Source: Siderastrea radians (taxonomy: Eukaryota; Cnidaria; Anthozoa; Scleractinia; Rhizangiidae). Taken from it: a stretch of 64,000 bases of DNA. The notes under the pieces were generated by a model that worked only from the letters and a program-made list of their open reading frames with translations, did no database searches and was not told the origin of the DNA. Positions 28,947 to 37,829 of this stretch are shown here, one piece after another. Made by a program: the position numbers and the translations under genes. The stretch lies in NCBI GenBank assembly GCA_964017195.1, contig OZ024896.1, forward strand, positions 2,800,487 to 2,864,486, given 5' to 3'. Positions within the stretch are counted from its first letter, which is position 1. The number at the start of each line of letters is the position of its first letter.

Positions 28947-30359
28947 TCAGTGCTGGTAAATGTTATACAACACAGCTCCGTTCCTGTCAATCTCCAGCAA
29001 ATTCTCAAATTCTCCATACACGAGCACGGTTATATTGACACCGGGAGCGGCTCCAAATTCCAAGACCAATTGTAAATCGCCCGTTTGCTTGGGGTTGAGG
29101 TTTTGACTGTCAGCACATCCATTGGCCACATTGTCAAACATGTACAAGGTACAATTTTTAGCTTGGCCCCAATCTCCTAGTTCTACCATATTGCCTTTCT
29201 TTTTACACCAGGCACCACTGGCTTGCAGAAACCGGAAGTACCCCAGATTATCTCGGGTGCCATTGTTGTGCACTAACTGCAGGGTTTCATAAGGGTATTC
29301 TTCGCCTTTGACAATCTGTTTAATGGAGCTCAGTCCAAATTTCTGGAAACAGAACGGATCTCGGGTCACATCTCCATTGAAGCCTCGGCTGTCCAGTAAC
29401 CCCACAATCAATCGGTCCGGTATTCTGTTTTGAAACAGGTTGGGGATATCAAAGCGGACCAGGTTGTCTTGCATGGTGAAGGTCCGGATTTCACTGCGGA
29501 CGGTCGGGTAAGCCGCCACTTGGCCTTCATTGTGTCTTTTGCTAGACAAACTCTGGTAGATGGCGTCATTCAAACGCAGCTGGCAGAGATGAAACCGTAG
29601 TTTCACATCGCCTTCCATCAATCGTCCCGCTTCACCCACTCCATTGAAAAACAGGCTGGGGCCATTGAAATGAAATTTCATCTTGATTTCGATGCCAGGC
29701 ACCAACAATTTGCCGGTATGAAACACTTCCAGGTGGGGGGTAAACACCAGACTGTGGGTGACACCAGCAGCATACTTGGCGGTTTCGGCGACCATGGCGG
29801 CCAAGGCTCCTTTGTGATTGGCAGGGAGTGCCACCCAGTGGGCATGTCCAGCACCAGCATTCGATGTGGTGTCTGTATTGGTGGCGGTCCATAGGGGTGG
29901 GAAATCTACTTGATTGAACCATCCTTGGGGTCCTAACACGGTCTTGCCATCTTCTCGGTCAAAATTCAGCAAGGTTTCCAGGTAAGCTTTGTAATGATAG
30001 GTGTCGGATTGAGGACTGATCAACGTGCCATTCAACTGCAAGTCAATTTGTTTGATGATGGAATGGGCCAAATTATTGACGGGCCACAATTTCTCATTGG
30101 CCACCAAGTTCCCGGCATTCTCCTTTTTCAAACTCAATTCCATGGTAAAGTAGCTGCGTCCCAAATCCACAAAATCGTCTAATCCAGGAATGATGAATTC
30201 CATGGGATTGATACCCGTGGTGGTGGGTTGAATGGTGACCATGCGATAGGCATTGATGCTAATGTCGGTGGGTGGCACCTTGAAAATCCGTAACGCCGGG
30301 TTGACGGTCCCTTCGGAACGCTCGTGAGCCGGGGCGCTTTGTGTACTCACGTCAGGCAT
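28947..30359 (-). CDS. MCP: Major capsid protein, double jelly-roll (470 aa)
   Basis: The hexon-type capsid protein of the element. Residues 20-60 (TDISINAYRMVTIQP, IPGLDDFVDLGRSYF) and the WPVNNLAHSIIKQIDLQLNG segment near 90-110 match the Polinton/adintovirus capsid family, as do the DYHYKAYLETLLNF-like stretch and the C-terminal VNITVLVYGEFENLLEID. The length of 470 aa is typical of these double-jelly-roll proteins. No internal stop. Fold assignment is from family knowledge. Confidence 0.93.
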   Translation of the reverse strand: MPDVSTQSAPAHERSEGTVNPALRIFKVPPTDISINAYRMVTIQPTTTGINPMEFIIPGLDDFVDLGRSYFTMELSLKKENAGNLVANEKLWPVNNLAHSIIKQIDLQLNGTLISPQSDTYHYKAYLETLLNFDREDGKTVLGPQGWFNQVDFPPLWTATNTDTTSNAGAGHAHWVALPANHKGALAAMVAETAKYAAGVTHSLVFTPHLEVFHTGKLLVPGIEIKMKFHFNGPSLFFNGVGEAGRLMEGDVKLRFHLCQLRLNDAIYQSLSSKRHNEGQVAAYPTVRSEIRTFTMQDNLVRFDIPNLFQNRIPDRLIVGLLDSRGFNGDVTRDPFCFQKFGLSSIKQIVKGEEYPYETLQLVHNNGTRDNLGYFRFLQASGAWCKKKGNMVELGDWGQAKNCTLYMFDNVANGCADSQNLNPKQTGDLQLVLEFGAAPGVNITVLVYGEFENLLEIDRNGAVLYNIYQH

Positions 30360-30361
30360 GT

Positions 30362-30598
30362 TTAACGTCGTCGTCGTCGTCGAGTGGTGGTACGTCGTCG
30401 TCGTGAGGGGTTTTTATAGTGTCGTCGTGCTAAACGTTGTCTCAAATCAAACCCGGGCAGTCTCATCACCTCGGCACTTAACCAGCCACCACGTTGTCCT
30501 CTCCTGAGTTTCCAAAACGGATACAGGCCACCCCATTGAGACAACCCTCGATTACTGCGAATCCGTCGAGGTCGTGAATGCACGGGATCCATGTTCAC
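30362..30598 (-). CDS. Small basic virion-type protein with QRGG site (78 aa)
   Basis: Residues 1-30 are Arg-rich; RRGQRGGWLSAEVM follows near 33-46; the tail ends in two Arg/Thr runs (RRRRTTTRRRRRR). It is likely a DNA-condensing or scaffold peptide processed at the RGG word. Position: 2 bp upstream of the capsid gene start, overlapping the 124-aa gene by 4 bp. Confidence 0.65.
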   Translation of the reverse strand: MNMDPVHSRPRRIRSNRGLSQWGGLYPFWKLRRGQRGGWLSAEVMRLPGFDLRQRLARRHYKNPSRRRRTTTRRRRRR

Positions 30599-30969
30599 AC
30601 GCCCAAAATATCTCGCGCCCGTTTGGTTTGTTTGGGAAATAAGGCCGTGGCTACCCGCACGGCGTCTTTTACGCTCTTATGACTCAACGCTTTCTTGGCT
30701 TGTTTGGTGATTTCCTTTTTAAGGACTTGTTCGGCTTTGCGTTTGACACCTCGTGATAACCCCGTTGTCAAGCCTCTCTTGATATTACTAGGCAGTTTTA
30801 AAGGATTTCGCGTCCTTATAAGACCTTGCAACCCCCCACGCATCAGATCCGTCATCAATCCTTTGCCTTGTTGATCATACCACTCGTCGGTTCGAAATCG
30901 TGTCAAACTTCCCCCACGCATGGTTGTCTTCTTCTTCACCAGGGATAAACGTTTTTGTCTGTGCTTCAT
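30595..30969 (-). CDS. Basic virion-type protein with MRGG site (124 aa)
   Basis: MKHRQKRLSLVKKKTTMRGGSL matches the (M/L/I)xGG-x consensus of adenovirus protease at TMRGGS (about residue 17-20). The remainder is helical and Lys/Arg-rich (RKAEQVLKKEITKQAKKAL). Plausibly analogous to adenovirus core/cement precursors such as pVII or pX (inference from size, charge and site). A minus-strand TATAAAAA lies 11-18 bp upstream of the start (30972-30982). Confidence 0.65.
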   Translation of the reverse strand: MKHRQKRLSLVKKKTTMRGGSLTRFRTDEWYDQQGKGLMTDLMRGGLQGLIRTRNPLKLPSNIKRGLTTGLSRGVKRKAEQVLKKEITKQAKKALSHKSVKDAVRVATALFPKQTKRARDILGV

Positions 30970-31005
30970 GGGACCCCCTTTTTATACCGAAAACGCGGCT
31001 TCCAC

Positions 31006-31233
31006 TCACATGAGATTGCACGTAAACGATTCCCCCGCATAGCGTTTTCGTTTTCCTTGGCGGATTTCCTCCATGCGTTTCAAATGCGATTTTCTGGCAT
31101 TCTTTTTGGCTAACTTTTCTATCCCTTTGGTGATGGACCAAGCGGTTTTAGGAATCCCGGCAATCACCGCGTTAATCCCTTCGCCCTCTTGGGGACGTCG
31201 TCGTCGTCGTCGTCGTCGTCGTTTCGGAGGCAT
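31006..31233 (-). CDS. Small basic protein with amphipathic helix (75 aa)
   Basis: Arg run (RRRRRRRRRRP, encoded by CGT repeats) followed by INAVIAGIPKTAWSITKGIEKLAKK, an amphipathic helix of the type that binds membranes, and a basic tail. No family recognised. Lies 33 bp downstream of the first penton-like gene. Confidence 0.6.
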   Translation of the reverse strand: MPPKRRRRRRRRRPQEGEGINAVIAGIPKTAWSITKGIEKLAKKNARKSHLKRMEEIRQGKRKRYAGESFTCNLM

Positions 31234-31266
31234 GATTGACTGGGGGTTCCTTCTCGTCTCTCTTTT

Positions 31267-32322
31267 TTATGCCTTTTTGAAGTGTAACGTGACAATGGTA
31301 TGACCGTCCCCAAACTTGACCAAGTCTCCTCCTCTACCAATCGTTTCGGCCACTTGAACATGAATCATTTCCACCACCTCGTTACGAAGAGCCATGTATT
31401 GAATGTGCAACGGTTCAAAGTAGATGGTGCCTCGTGCTTGTCGCTTGTACTGGATTTCACGCAACAAATCGGTCACGCGATTGCCCACCACGGTGCTGCC
31501 TGCCACGTCGGAGTACACGTGCAAGGATCGTGTAGGTTCCCCCACCACCGCTCGAAACGCCACATTCAAGTTGGTGAAACGCCAATTACAACTCATACTC
31601 AATTGTAAATAATCCGGTAAAAACGAACGCACCGTCCAAAAGACCGGTTTGTTCTGATTGTCATTGACATCGTTCCAATCGTTGTCAACGGCGGGTTTTG
31701 TCATGTTGGGGATTTGATCCCCGATGAATTCTTGGTGTAAGTTGGGTCCCAAAATCAATACCGTGTCAACTTGACGTAACCATCCCATCTTGAGTGCTAA
31801 CTTGGTGTAGATGGTCAGGGCAGGTGTTTTTCCGATGCCGCAATGACAGATATGGGTGTTGTCAATGAGCAGATCTTCGCCTTCCCACTTGAACTTGATG
31901 TAGGTGTGTTTGCCTTGATCGTTGGTAAACCGACCCCCTTGAATGGCCATTTCCATACGTTGTTGTTCCAAGTGGGCAATGACGGCTTTCATGAAACTCA
32001 CTCCATCCACCACCCAATCCAAATCTTTCACGTCATTGATGATGGTTCGCGCCGTGTCTACTCGCGAGGTCATTTCCCCGTCTTTTCCATCCGGTTTGGG
32101 ATAGGTTTGGTCCCAGGACGTCCCCATGACGTACCCATTTTTCTTCACCAACTCGTACAAATTGACGCGCGTATCCGGTAAGGAAATGGCACTCAACCCC
32201 ACTTGCCATCCACCCCCTGTGAGCTGTAACGGTTGAGGTAGACGAATCTTGAAGGAATTGGCTTGGTTGTTGGGAAATTCACGTCGGTTGGAATGACTCG
32301 GTAACGTCACGTAGAACGACAT
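31267..32322 (-). CDS. Penton-like minor capsid protein A (351 aa)
   Basis: Begins MSFYVTLPSHSNRREFPNN and ...RLPQPLQLTGGGWQVGLSAISLP, the hallmark start of a Polinton protein family that I take to be the penton-type minor capsid protein. The C terminus has FEPLHIQYMALRNEVVEMIHVQ and ends DGHTIVTLHFKK, the other conserved end. It is one of three paralogues in E1 (also 32336-33361 and 38855-39907), and the protein starting at 63245 in E2 shares the N-terminal layout. The penton role is from family knowledge and is not certain. Confidence 0.8.
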   Translation of the reverse strand: MSFYVTLPSHSNRREFPNNQANSFKIRLPQPLQLTGGGWQVGLSAISLPDTRVNLYELVKKNGYVMGTSWDQTYPKPDGKDGEMTSRVDTARTIINDVKDLDWVVDGVSFMKAVIAHLEQQRMEMAIQGGRFTNDQGKHTYIKFKWEGEDLLIDNTHICHCGIGKTPALTIYTKLALKMGWLRQVDTVLILGPNLHQEFIGDQIPNMTKPAVDNDWNDVNDNQNKPVFWTVRSFLPDYLQLSMSCNWRFTNLNVAFRAVVGEPTRSLHVYSDVAGSTVVGNRVTDLLREIQYKRQARGTIYFEPLHIQYMALRNEVVEMIHVQVAETIGRGGDLVKFGDGHTIVTLHFKKA

Positions 32323-32335
32323 GTTGTCGTCTGCT

Positions 32336-33361
32336 TCACACCACCACCTCCCTTTTAAAGTGGAGGGTTAGGAGGGTATGCCCTTCGCCAAATGTTACGA
32401 GATCCCCATTGATTTCGGCCATCTGCGTTTCCACGATTTCCACCACTTCATTGCGTACGGGGACATATTGAATATGTCGAGGTTCAAAGTGCGTGGTTTC
32501 TTTGGGGTGGTACTTGATTTCTCGTAAGAGATCGGTGATACGGCCCCCTACCATACTGCTGGTCCCTACATCACAATACACGTGCAAAGGACGCACGGCG
32601 GGAAATTCCGACGGGACACGAAAGGTCCCGTTCAAATTCACAAACCGCCAAGGACACGATAGACTCAATTTCAGATAATCCCCCTCCACTTTCCAAAAAT
32701 TGGGGACATCCGTCGGGTTCGGAATGGTAGACATGCCATCCAATTCTTGCAAGAGATTGGGCCCCAATCGATACTGGCCGGGGGACGGTTGTTCAATCCA
32801 TCCCATTTTCAGGGCCAAGGTTCTGCCCCATGACACGCGTGCCACATGGGTTTTGTAATCCACGGGCTTGGTATTCAACAACAAATCCCCTTCGGGGGTC
32901 CATTCAAAGGTCGGGTACATTTTGACGCCATCGGCCCCCACCCATTTGTCTTTGGGTTTGATTCGTTTCGCCCGTTCTTGCCGGTAACGGTAGATCAATT
33001 GATGAAAAAATTGAACTCCCGTCAACGAGTTCATCTCCTTTCTCATGTCTTGAGCCTTGATGGTCCATTCCTGCTCTTCATACCACCAGGCATCCTGCCC
33101 CCAATCGTCTACTTTGAAGTCGTGTTCGTGCCATCGTACGTACAACAAAGGATGGGAATCGCCCACGCCTCCTTCTTCCGCTAGCACGGGAATGGTGGGT
33201 AAGGATAAACTGACCATACCCACCATCCATCCTCGTCCCATAAATCGAATGGGTTTGGGCAATCGGTTTCTGAAATGATGACTCTTGTTCCCAGGAAACT
33301 CTTTGGTACTCGCATGACTCATCAGCGTCACGTAAAACGACGAGTTGGGCACCCACGTCAT
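32336..33361 (-). CDS. Penton-like minor capsid protein B (341 aa)
   Basis: Starts MTWVPNSSFYVTLMSHAS and has LPKPIRFMGRGWMVGMVSLSLP; its C terminus has RHIQYVPVRNEVVEIVETQM and GEGHTLLTLHFKRE. These match paralogue A closely in order and length, and the gene pair is separated by only 13 bp, so a tandem duplication is likely. Its ATG overlaps the stop of the integrase gene by 4 bp. Confidence 0.8.
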   Translation of the reverse strand: MTWVPNSSFYVTLMSHASTKEFPGNKSHHFRNRLPKPIRFMGRGWMVGMVSLSLPTIPVLAEEGGVGDSHPLLYVRWHEHDFKVDDWGQDAWWYEEQEWTIKAQDMRKEMNSLTGVQFFHQLIYRYRQERAKRIKPKDKWVGADGVKMYPTFEWTPEGDLLLNTKPVDYKTHVARVSWGRTLALKMGWIEQPSPGQYRLGPNLLQELDGMSTIPNPTDVPNFWKVEGDYLKLSLSCPWRFVNLNGTFRVPSEFPAVRPLHVYCDVGTSSMVGGRITDLLREIKYHPKETTHFEPRHIQYVPVRNEVVEIVETQMAEINGDLVTFGEGHTLLTLHFKREVVV

Positions 33362-34527
33362 CGTCGTCGGCGTCGTTTGCGCGGTCGAAGGGAGGTCACG
33401 TCACCACGAGTAATCCAACTATTGTACTTGTCGGGCCACCCTTTCCACTTGACCAACCAACGACCTTTTTGACGCTTAAGTACCTTTTCGATGCGAAATA
33501 CATCGGACACCTGGACTTTTTGTAAATCCTCTTCATAAAACGTGCCTTGGATGGGGGTCTCATCCCATTCCTGAATCTTATAGGTGGGCACGGGGCCCGG
33601 GATCACACGATGCACCACAAACACTTCTTCGGTCCAACCGGGGAGATAGCCTTTTTCAAAGGTACGATGAATCGTGTTGAGACGGACTCGATCGCCCACC
33701 TTGAATTGGGGTTTTTTCCGACCTTTCAATCGTTTGACATACAATCGTTTCCACACGGCTTCTTCGTTGTCCCACGTCACGTCTTCGGGGGGCATACCAA
33801 TACTTCGATGACGGGTGGCATTGTACCCTTGCACCAACTGGGGTAAGACCTTGTCAAAGCGTAAGGTGTTGGCCGTGGTCAAATAACGGTACAATCGTTC
33901 TTTCAAGGTGCGATTAAATCGTTCCACCACACTGGCTTTGGCATCCCCTTCGGTGGAAAAATGGTGGATGTCTTGCTCGTCGACCCATCGTTGAAAGGTC
34001 CGATTGTAAAATTCTTTCCCTCGATCCGTTTGCAATCGGTTGGGGTGACGTCCTTGTCTCACAATCTTCTCAAAGGCTTTCACGAGGGCCACCCCGGTTT
34101 TGGTTTTCAACGGTTCGACCCACGCGTACTTGGACAAGACATCCACGACGGTCAACAAGTAGCGTATACCCCGATTATGTTTGGCCAAACGTTGCACTTC
34201 CACTAAATCCGCCGCCCATTGATCGTCTAACCCCCCTACGACCACGGGTAAGGTAGCAAAACGACGACGTCGGGGTTTATGCAAGGTGTAGCCCACATCC
34301 TGTTCCAAGAGTCGTTGGGCTTTTTTCAAAGGGAGACCCTGGGCTTTGGCAAATCGTTGCACCCCACCTAAACTCCCCGGGGCACTAGGATCCTGGTAAC
34401 GGCTTAACCATTGTTGTGAGACCTTGCTTTTCTTCTTCGTTGGCGACGAGACAGGGCGTTTGGTTCTCTTCAACCCTGAGGAACTCCAGCGTTGAGTTTT
34501 CTTTCGAGGGGCCATACGTTCTGGCAT
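33358..34527 (-). CDS. Int: Retroviral-type integrase with C-terminal chromodomain (389 aa)
   Basis: The catalytic core has D in DQWAADLVEV (about residue 121), D in RLQTDRGKEFYN (about 175) and E in ASVVERFNRTLKERL (about 213), the D,D-E triad of rve integrases. Residues 340-375 (VFRIEKVLKRQKGRWLVKWKGW) form a chromodomain. Chromodomains target histone marks in Polinton and some retrotransposon integrases. The enzyme should produce the 6-bp TSD seen at the ends. The start may be the second Met (34515). It overlaps the next gene by 58 bp or less. Confidence 0.95.
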   Translation of the reverse strand: MPERMAPRKKTQRWSSSGLKRTKRPVSSPTKKKSKVSQQWLSRYQDPSAPGSLGGVQRFAKAQGLPLKKAQRLLEQDVGYTLHKPRRRRFATLPVVVGGLDDQWAADLVEVQRLAKHNRGIRYLLTVVDVLSKYAWVEPLKTKTGVALVKAFEKIVRQGRHPNRLQTDRGKEFYNRTFQRWVDEQDIHHFSTEGDAKASVVERFNRTLKERLYRYLTTANTLRFDKVLPQLVQGYNATRHRSIGMPPEDVTWDNEEAVWKRLYVKRLKGRKKPQFKVGDRVRLNTIHRTFEKGYLPGWTEEVFVVHRVIPGPVPTYKIQEWDETPIQGTFYEEDLQKVQVSDVFRIEKVLKRQKGRWLVKWKGWPDKYNSWITRGDVTSLRPRKRRRRR

Positions 34528-34829
34528 TCATCCCATAACGTCGATATGGTGGGGACCGTGTGGGGATGCGCCTTTTGAATGATTCGATACCATCGCCACG
34601 CCTCTGGGTGGGCTTTTAACCATACGACAAACACCACCCATCGATACAGGTTACGGTCGACATGGGTTTCTTCAAAGATCTGGAGAGGATGCGTGTCCTC
34701 GGGACATGGGGGTATGGGGATTTGGGACCCGGGTTGATGATCATATAAGACTTGGCACAGGGATTGATGGCATTGCCATTGCCCCAGGGACCAGAGAGAC
34801 TCCCACGCATACGACACAGCAGACTCCAT
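34470..34829 (-). CDS. Hypothetical Trp/His-rich protein (119 aa)
   Basis: Not recognised. MESAVSYAWESLWSLGQWQ and RNLYRWVVFVVWLKAHPEAWRWY are rich in Trp, with helical character. It overlaps the integrase start and is followed upstream by a 36-bp gap to the GRF-finger gene, with an AATAAA-type signal (34835-34845) for that gene inside the gap. Confidence 0.55.
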   Translation of the reverse strand: MESAVSYAWESLWSLGQWQCHQSLCQVLYDHQPGSQIPIPPCPEDTHPLQIFEETHVDRNLYRWVVFVVWLKAHPEAWRWYRIIQKAHPHTVPTISTLWDECQNVWPLERKLNAGVPQG

Positions 34830-34865
34830 GGACTAAATAAAAACATTTTATTCGTTCTCTCTCCT

Positions 34866-35708
34866 TTAAAAGAGACCGTCATACACGACCGTCTCGAGGC
34901 TTTTCTGCCAGTTCTCCACACTGTCACTGTACTTGGGGGGTGGTGGCGCTGGGGCCACCATCATTTCTTGACGGTTCTTGAGCTCTTGAATTTCTCGCAA
35001 CAATTGTTTCTCATAATCTGTCAGGGGGCGATCCTCTTTCCTTGGGGCTCGAGGGGGTGGGCCAGGGATGTCATAGCCCCTCTTGGGATATCCTTGCGCA
35101 TCACGGGTAGACAAAGGAGATTCAGCTTGTTGGTCGGCTTTCTTGGGCGGGTTGTCATGAAACCAACTCCAGTACTTGGGACCCAACGGTTGATCGGCCC
35201 ATCGGAAGAAGCCACACTGTTTCTTGGAACAATTCAGAAACAAGCGATCGGGGTTCTGGGTCGAATGGCTCTGTTGTAGCGTGGCGGGTTCCCGGCAAAA
35301 GCACTGCAAACAAGTCCACATGTCCAACACTTCTACATGAGGTTGACTATACACGGCTTTCATATACTCCAGGGCTTGATCTTGTCCACAAAACAGCAAA
35401 CACGGTTGCATGGGACATTTCACATACTTCCATCCCTTTTGAGATTCTCGGGCCTCCAAACGCACGTCGTGACAAGGACATACCATCGTGTCCAAGGAAC
35501 TGACTGGGAAAACAGGTTTGGGGTTTTGAAACCCAGGGCTTTGAGGGGTTGCGTCGACCATGTCATTCAATTCTTTCATCATGTCTTCCACCGCCGCTCG
35601 GGTGTCTTCCACCACGTCGCGCACCACAGGATCACAGTCCACATTCTCTTTCTTTTTCTTCTTCCCCGCAGGGTGTACGCTTGGCTTTCTCTTCCGTTCG
35701 ACTGACAT
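34866..35708 (-). CDS. GRF-type zinc-finger protein (280 aa)
   Basis: The start is the Met at 35708, downstream of a minus-strand TATA box (35743-35750) that falls inside the longer open frame. Residues about 85-120 contain CPCHDVRLEA...CPMQPCLLFC. Residues about 140-190 contain CFCREPA...NPDRLFLNC...CGFFRWAD, a zf-GRF module, which in other proteins binds single-stranded DNA. The C terminus has a Tyr-Glu-Lys helix and Pro runs. Likely a DNA-associated early or replication accessory protein (inference). Confidence 0.75.
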   Translation of the reverse strand: MSVERKRKPSVHPAGKKKKKENVDCDPVVRDVVEDTRAAVEDMMKELNDMVDATPQSPGFQNPKPVFPVSSLDTMVCPCHDVRLEARESQKGWKYVKCPMQPCLLFCGQDQALEYMKAVYSQPHVEVLDMWTCLQCFCREPATLQQSHSTQNPDRLFLNCSKKQCGFFRWADQPLGPKYWSWFHDNPPKKADQQAESPLSTRDAQGYPKRGYDIPGPPPRAPRKEDRPLTDYEKQLLREIQELKNRQEMMVAPAPPPPKYSDSVENWQKSLETVVYDGLF

Positions 35709-35742
35709 CGTGCTGAAGATTTTCACCCCTACCACCGAGGCC

Positions 35743-35750
35743 TTTTTATA
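35743..35750 (-). promoter_or_regulatory. TATA box of the GRF-finger gene
   Basis: Minus-strand TATAAAAA, 35 bp upstream of the ATG at 35708. It decides the start, because a longer frame would begin upstream of it. Confidence 0.65.
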
Positions 35751-35769
35751 CCTTGGACCCTTGGCTCTC

Positions 35770-35885
35770 ATTGGTCAGCTTATCCTACCCATATAAGGAC
35801 TTGTTATCTTCCCATTGGTCAGCTTATTCAATCCATATAAGGTCCTCTTGTCTTCCCATTGGTCCGTTGTCCCTATTTAAGGAGC
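35770..35885. promoter_or_regulatory. Triplicated CCAAT/CArG promoter module
   Basis: Three units of CCCATTGGTC AGCTTAT... occur at about 35768, 35810 and 35857. The first two are followed by CCATATAAGG (35789-35798 and 35833-35842), which are perfect CArG (SRF) boxes; the third is followed by the TATTTAA box at 35874-35880. The module lies between the divergent GRF-finger and 35919 genes. The factor assignments are from the consensus sites; function is inferred. Confidence 0.6.
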
Positions 35886-35918
35886 TCCCTGGGTCCTCCA
35901 ACTCGTCATTCCAAGTAG

Positions 35919-36143
35919 ATGGACTACTACCAAGATCTCAACCGAGACGACTTTGCTTCCACCGAAGACTATTTGGCTGAACGGGTCAAACGAGGTCTAG
36001 CCGCGGGATTCACGTTCCAACAGTGCCGACAGCACCACGTCATTGATTTCGGTTTGGCCTTAGGGTTGACTCCCACGGAGATTCTAGCTATTGTAGGCCC
36101 AGACACCGGCTACGTATTTAAATGCCCCCCAACATCGACATGA
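35919..36143 (+). CDS. Small hypothetical protein (74 aa)
   Basis: MDYYQDLNRDDFASTEDYLA starts an acidic helix; GFTFQQCRQHHVIDF and LTPTEILAIVGPDTGY follow. Unrecognised; it may be a helix-turn-helix-like fold. It overlaps the start of the SLOG-like gene by 22 bp, so translation is probably coupled or alternative starts are used. A TATTTAA box lies 39 bp upstream. Confidence 0.55.
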   Translation: MDYYQDLNRDDFASTEDYLAERVKRGLAAGFTFQQCRQHHVIDFGLALGLTPTEILAIVGPDTGYVFKCPPTST

Positions 36144-36817
36144 TTGGAGAACACGATGTGGATGCCTTGGAACTCCAAATTCGTCATGGACATGTGGTCT
36201 ACACAGGGGGAGCCAAAGGTACGGATGCCCTTGTGGAACAACATGCCAAACACTTTGGGATGCAACTCGAAGTCCTGGTCCCCCCGAACCATCCTCGAGC
36301 CACTTTCATCACCCCTTCTACGGTGGAAGTCCTGATGTTGGCCAACCCCCATCTTCACCAGGTAGCGGAGAAACTAGGCAAACAAATGCCCAGTCATTTT
36401 TACACCCTGCAATTGCTGCAACGCAATTATCAATTGGCCAAGAAAGCCCATACCATCTATGCCTTTGGCATCTTGGAACCGGATCATAAACGCGTGAAAG
36501 GAGGCACCGGATGGACCGTGCAATTGGCTATGGATCAAGGCAAACCCGTCTACCTGTTTGACATCCCCAGTCAATCCTGGTACCGCTCGGACCATTACTA
36601 CCAAGTCAACGAGAATGCCGCCACCCTAGTCACTGGCAGTCAATTTGTCCCTTGGGGACCCAAAAAGCCTACCCTTCATCAAAGCAGTGCTATCGTGGGA
36701 TCCCGGGATGTGGACGAGAAAACCCGAGCGGAAATTCAAGCCTTGTTCAACCGCACCTTCTGTCTCCCCGAGAACATTGATCAATTACGCCGGGAACTCG
36801 AAGACTTTCATTTGTAA
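36122..36817 (+). CDS. SLOG-like nucleotide-binding protein (231 aa)
   Basis: Near residue 26-35 VVYTGGAKGTDALVE has the Gly-Gly-x-x-G-x-D loop, and near 138-150 GGTGWTVQLAMDQGKPVYLFD has the second Gly-rich loop of the SLOG superfamily (Rossmann-like, includes DprA, LOG and the sensor modules of anti-phage systems). The helical linker carries RNYQLAKKAH. Possible roles are nucleotide-derived ligand binding or DNA processing; neither can be fixed from sequence. It is intact, in a position flanked by other plus-strand accessory genes, and is unexpected for a Polinton. Confidence 0.7.
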   Translation: MPPNIDMIGEHDVDALELQIRHGHVVYTGGAKGTDALVEQHAKHFGMQLEVLVPPNHPRATFITPSTVEVLMLANPHLHQVAEKLGKQMPSHFYTLQLLQRNYQLAKKAHTIYAFGILEPDHKRVKGGTGWTVQLAMDQGKPVYLFDIPSQSWYRSDHYYQVNENAATLVTGSQFVPWGPKKPTLHQSSAIVGSRDVDEKTRAEIQALFNRTFCLPENIDQLRRELEDFHL

Positions 36818-37106
36818 TGTTTTTTATTTTTCAATCTGTACATAGCTTTCTTTTCAATTCTTTTAGTTTTTATTTTTTTCCAATTGTACATAGTCCTTTT
36901 TTAGTTTTTATTTTTTTCCAATTGTAAATAGGAACACCCCACCCCGCGTGGCAAAGAAGACCAACCACCATTTGTAACATCAACTCTTTTTAATTAAAAT
37001 TTTAAAAAACTGACATCACTGGTTTTGCACTTGGTCATAAATAGTGGGTCTTGACTCACAGTAGCCTTGACTCACAATTAAAAAACTCAACATGAATAAA
37101 AAATGT
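36818..37106. repeat. Convergent gene gap with tandem AT-rich repeat
   Basis: Two or three units of TTTAGTTTTTATTTTTTTCCAATTGTA-type sequence (36840-36930) follow the SLOG-like gene. TTTTTTATTCATG at 37092 marks the end of the leftward gene. No gene recognised in this 290-bp stretch. Confidence 0.6.
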
Positions 37107-37631
37107 TCAACTGTTCAAACACCGGCGCACAGCCTCCATGGCTTCCTTCTCCATTTGTTCCATTTGCTCGTACTCCTTCCTTTGTTTTAACATTTCTTTG
37201 AAAAAATACGACACAGTCCCCCATTCGTCGTCTTTATGCACGCGCGGCATGTGCTCCTCTAAGTACTGGTCGAGTTCTCTAAAATCTACCAGCGTGATCG
37301 GCCAATACCGCTCCTCCATCGAAAACACCAACCACTTACATATCCATGGGACGATCCGCTTCACTAAGGTCTTCTTCAACATCTTATAAGTGTCTCTCTC
37401 AAGAAAGAGACCGTTCTCCCTCTCTACCAAACACAGCATAAACATTCGAAGAAAGGCGGCCACGCGCTGCCGGCTCAAACCACGCCACAATTCCTCCCTC
37501 CTGGCGTACATTGCCCTGGTGTGGCGTTCCACTGGCGTCCTCTCCGGCCCCGCTCTCCTCCTCAAAGTGTCTGCTCCACCCACATTCAAGTCGCTGGCTA
37601 GACAGCCCAAGGGTTTTCTTGTTTTCACCAT
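37107..37631 (-). CDS. Hypothetical helical protein (174 aa)
   Basis: Start at the Met at 37631 (MVKTRKPLGCL), because a TATATAAG box (37716-37723) sits inside the longer frame upstream. Basic N terminus, several amphipathic helices (AAFLRMFMLCLVERE, MLKKTLVKRIVPWICKW) and a Glu-rich coiled tail (KEYEQMEQMEKEAMEAV). No domain recognised and no LxCxE motif. It is one of the accessory genes near the right end, where host-interaction genes usually lie. Confidence 0.55.
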   Translation of the reverse strand: MVKTRKPLGCLASDLNVGGADTLRRRAGPERTPVERHTRAMYARREELWRGLSRQRVAAFLRMFMLCLVERENGLFLERDTYKMLKKTLVKRIVPWICKWLVFSMEERYWPITLVDFRELDQYLEEHMPRVHKDDEWGTVSYFFKEMLKQRKEYEQMEQMEKEAMEAVRRCLNS

Positions 37632-37715
37632 TTTCAGTTGACCCCACAAACATAAGTCGTAAAGACTGAACTCAAAGCTAGGAATGGCGTCCTGTGGCCT
37701 CCCTTGACTTATATA

Positions 37716-37723
37716 CCCCGATC
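37716..37723 (-). promoter_or_regulatory. TATA box of the 174-aa gene
   Basis: Minus-strand TATATAAG about 85 bp upstream of the proposed ATG at 37631; it lies within the longer open frame and so argues for the downstream start. Confidence 0.55.
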
Positions 37724-37829
37724 CGCGCAATGCCTCATGGGCTATCTAAGGAGGGGGGAGGGGGGTCCCCCCACCCCGTCCCCTCCCAAAGCATGATGGG
37801 GCCTCCTTCTCATTGGCCCCCTTCCCTCC

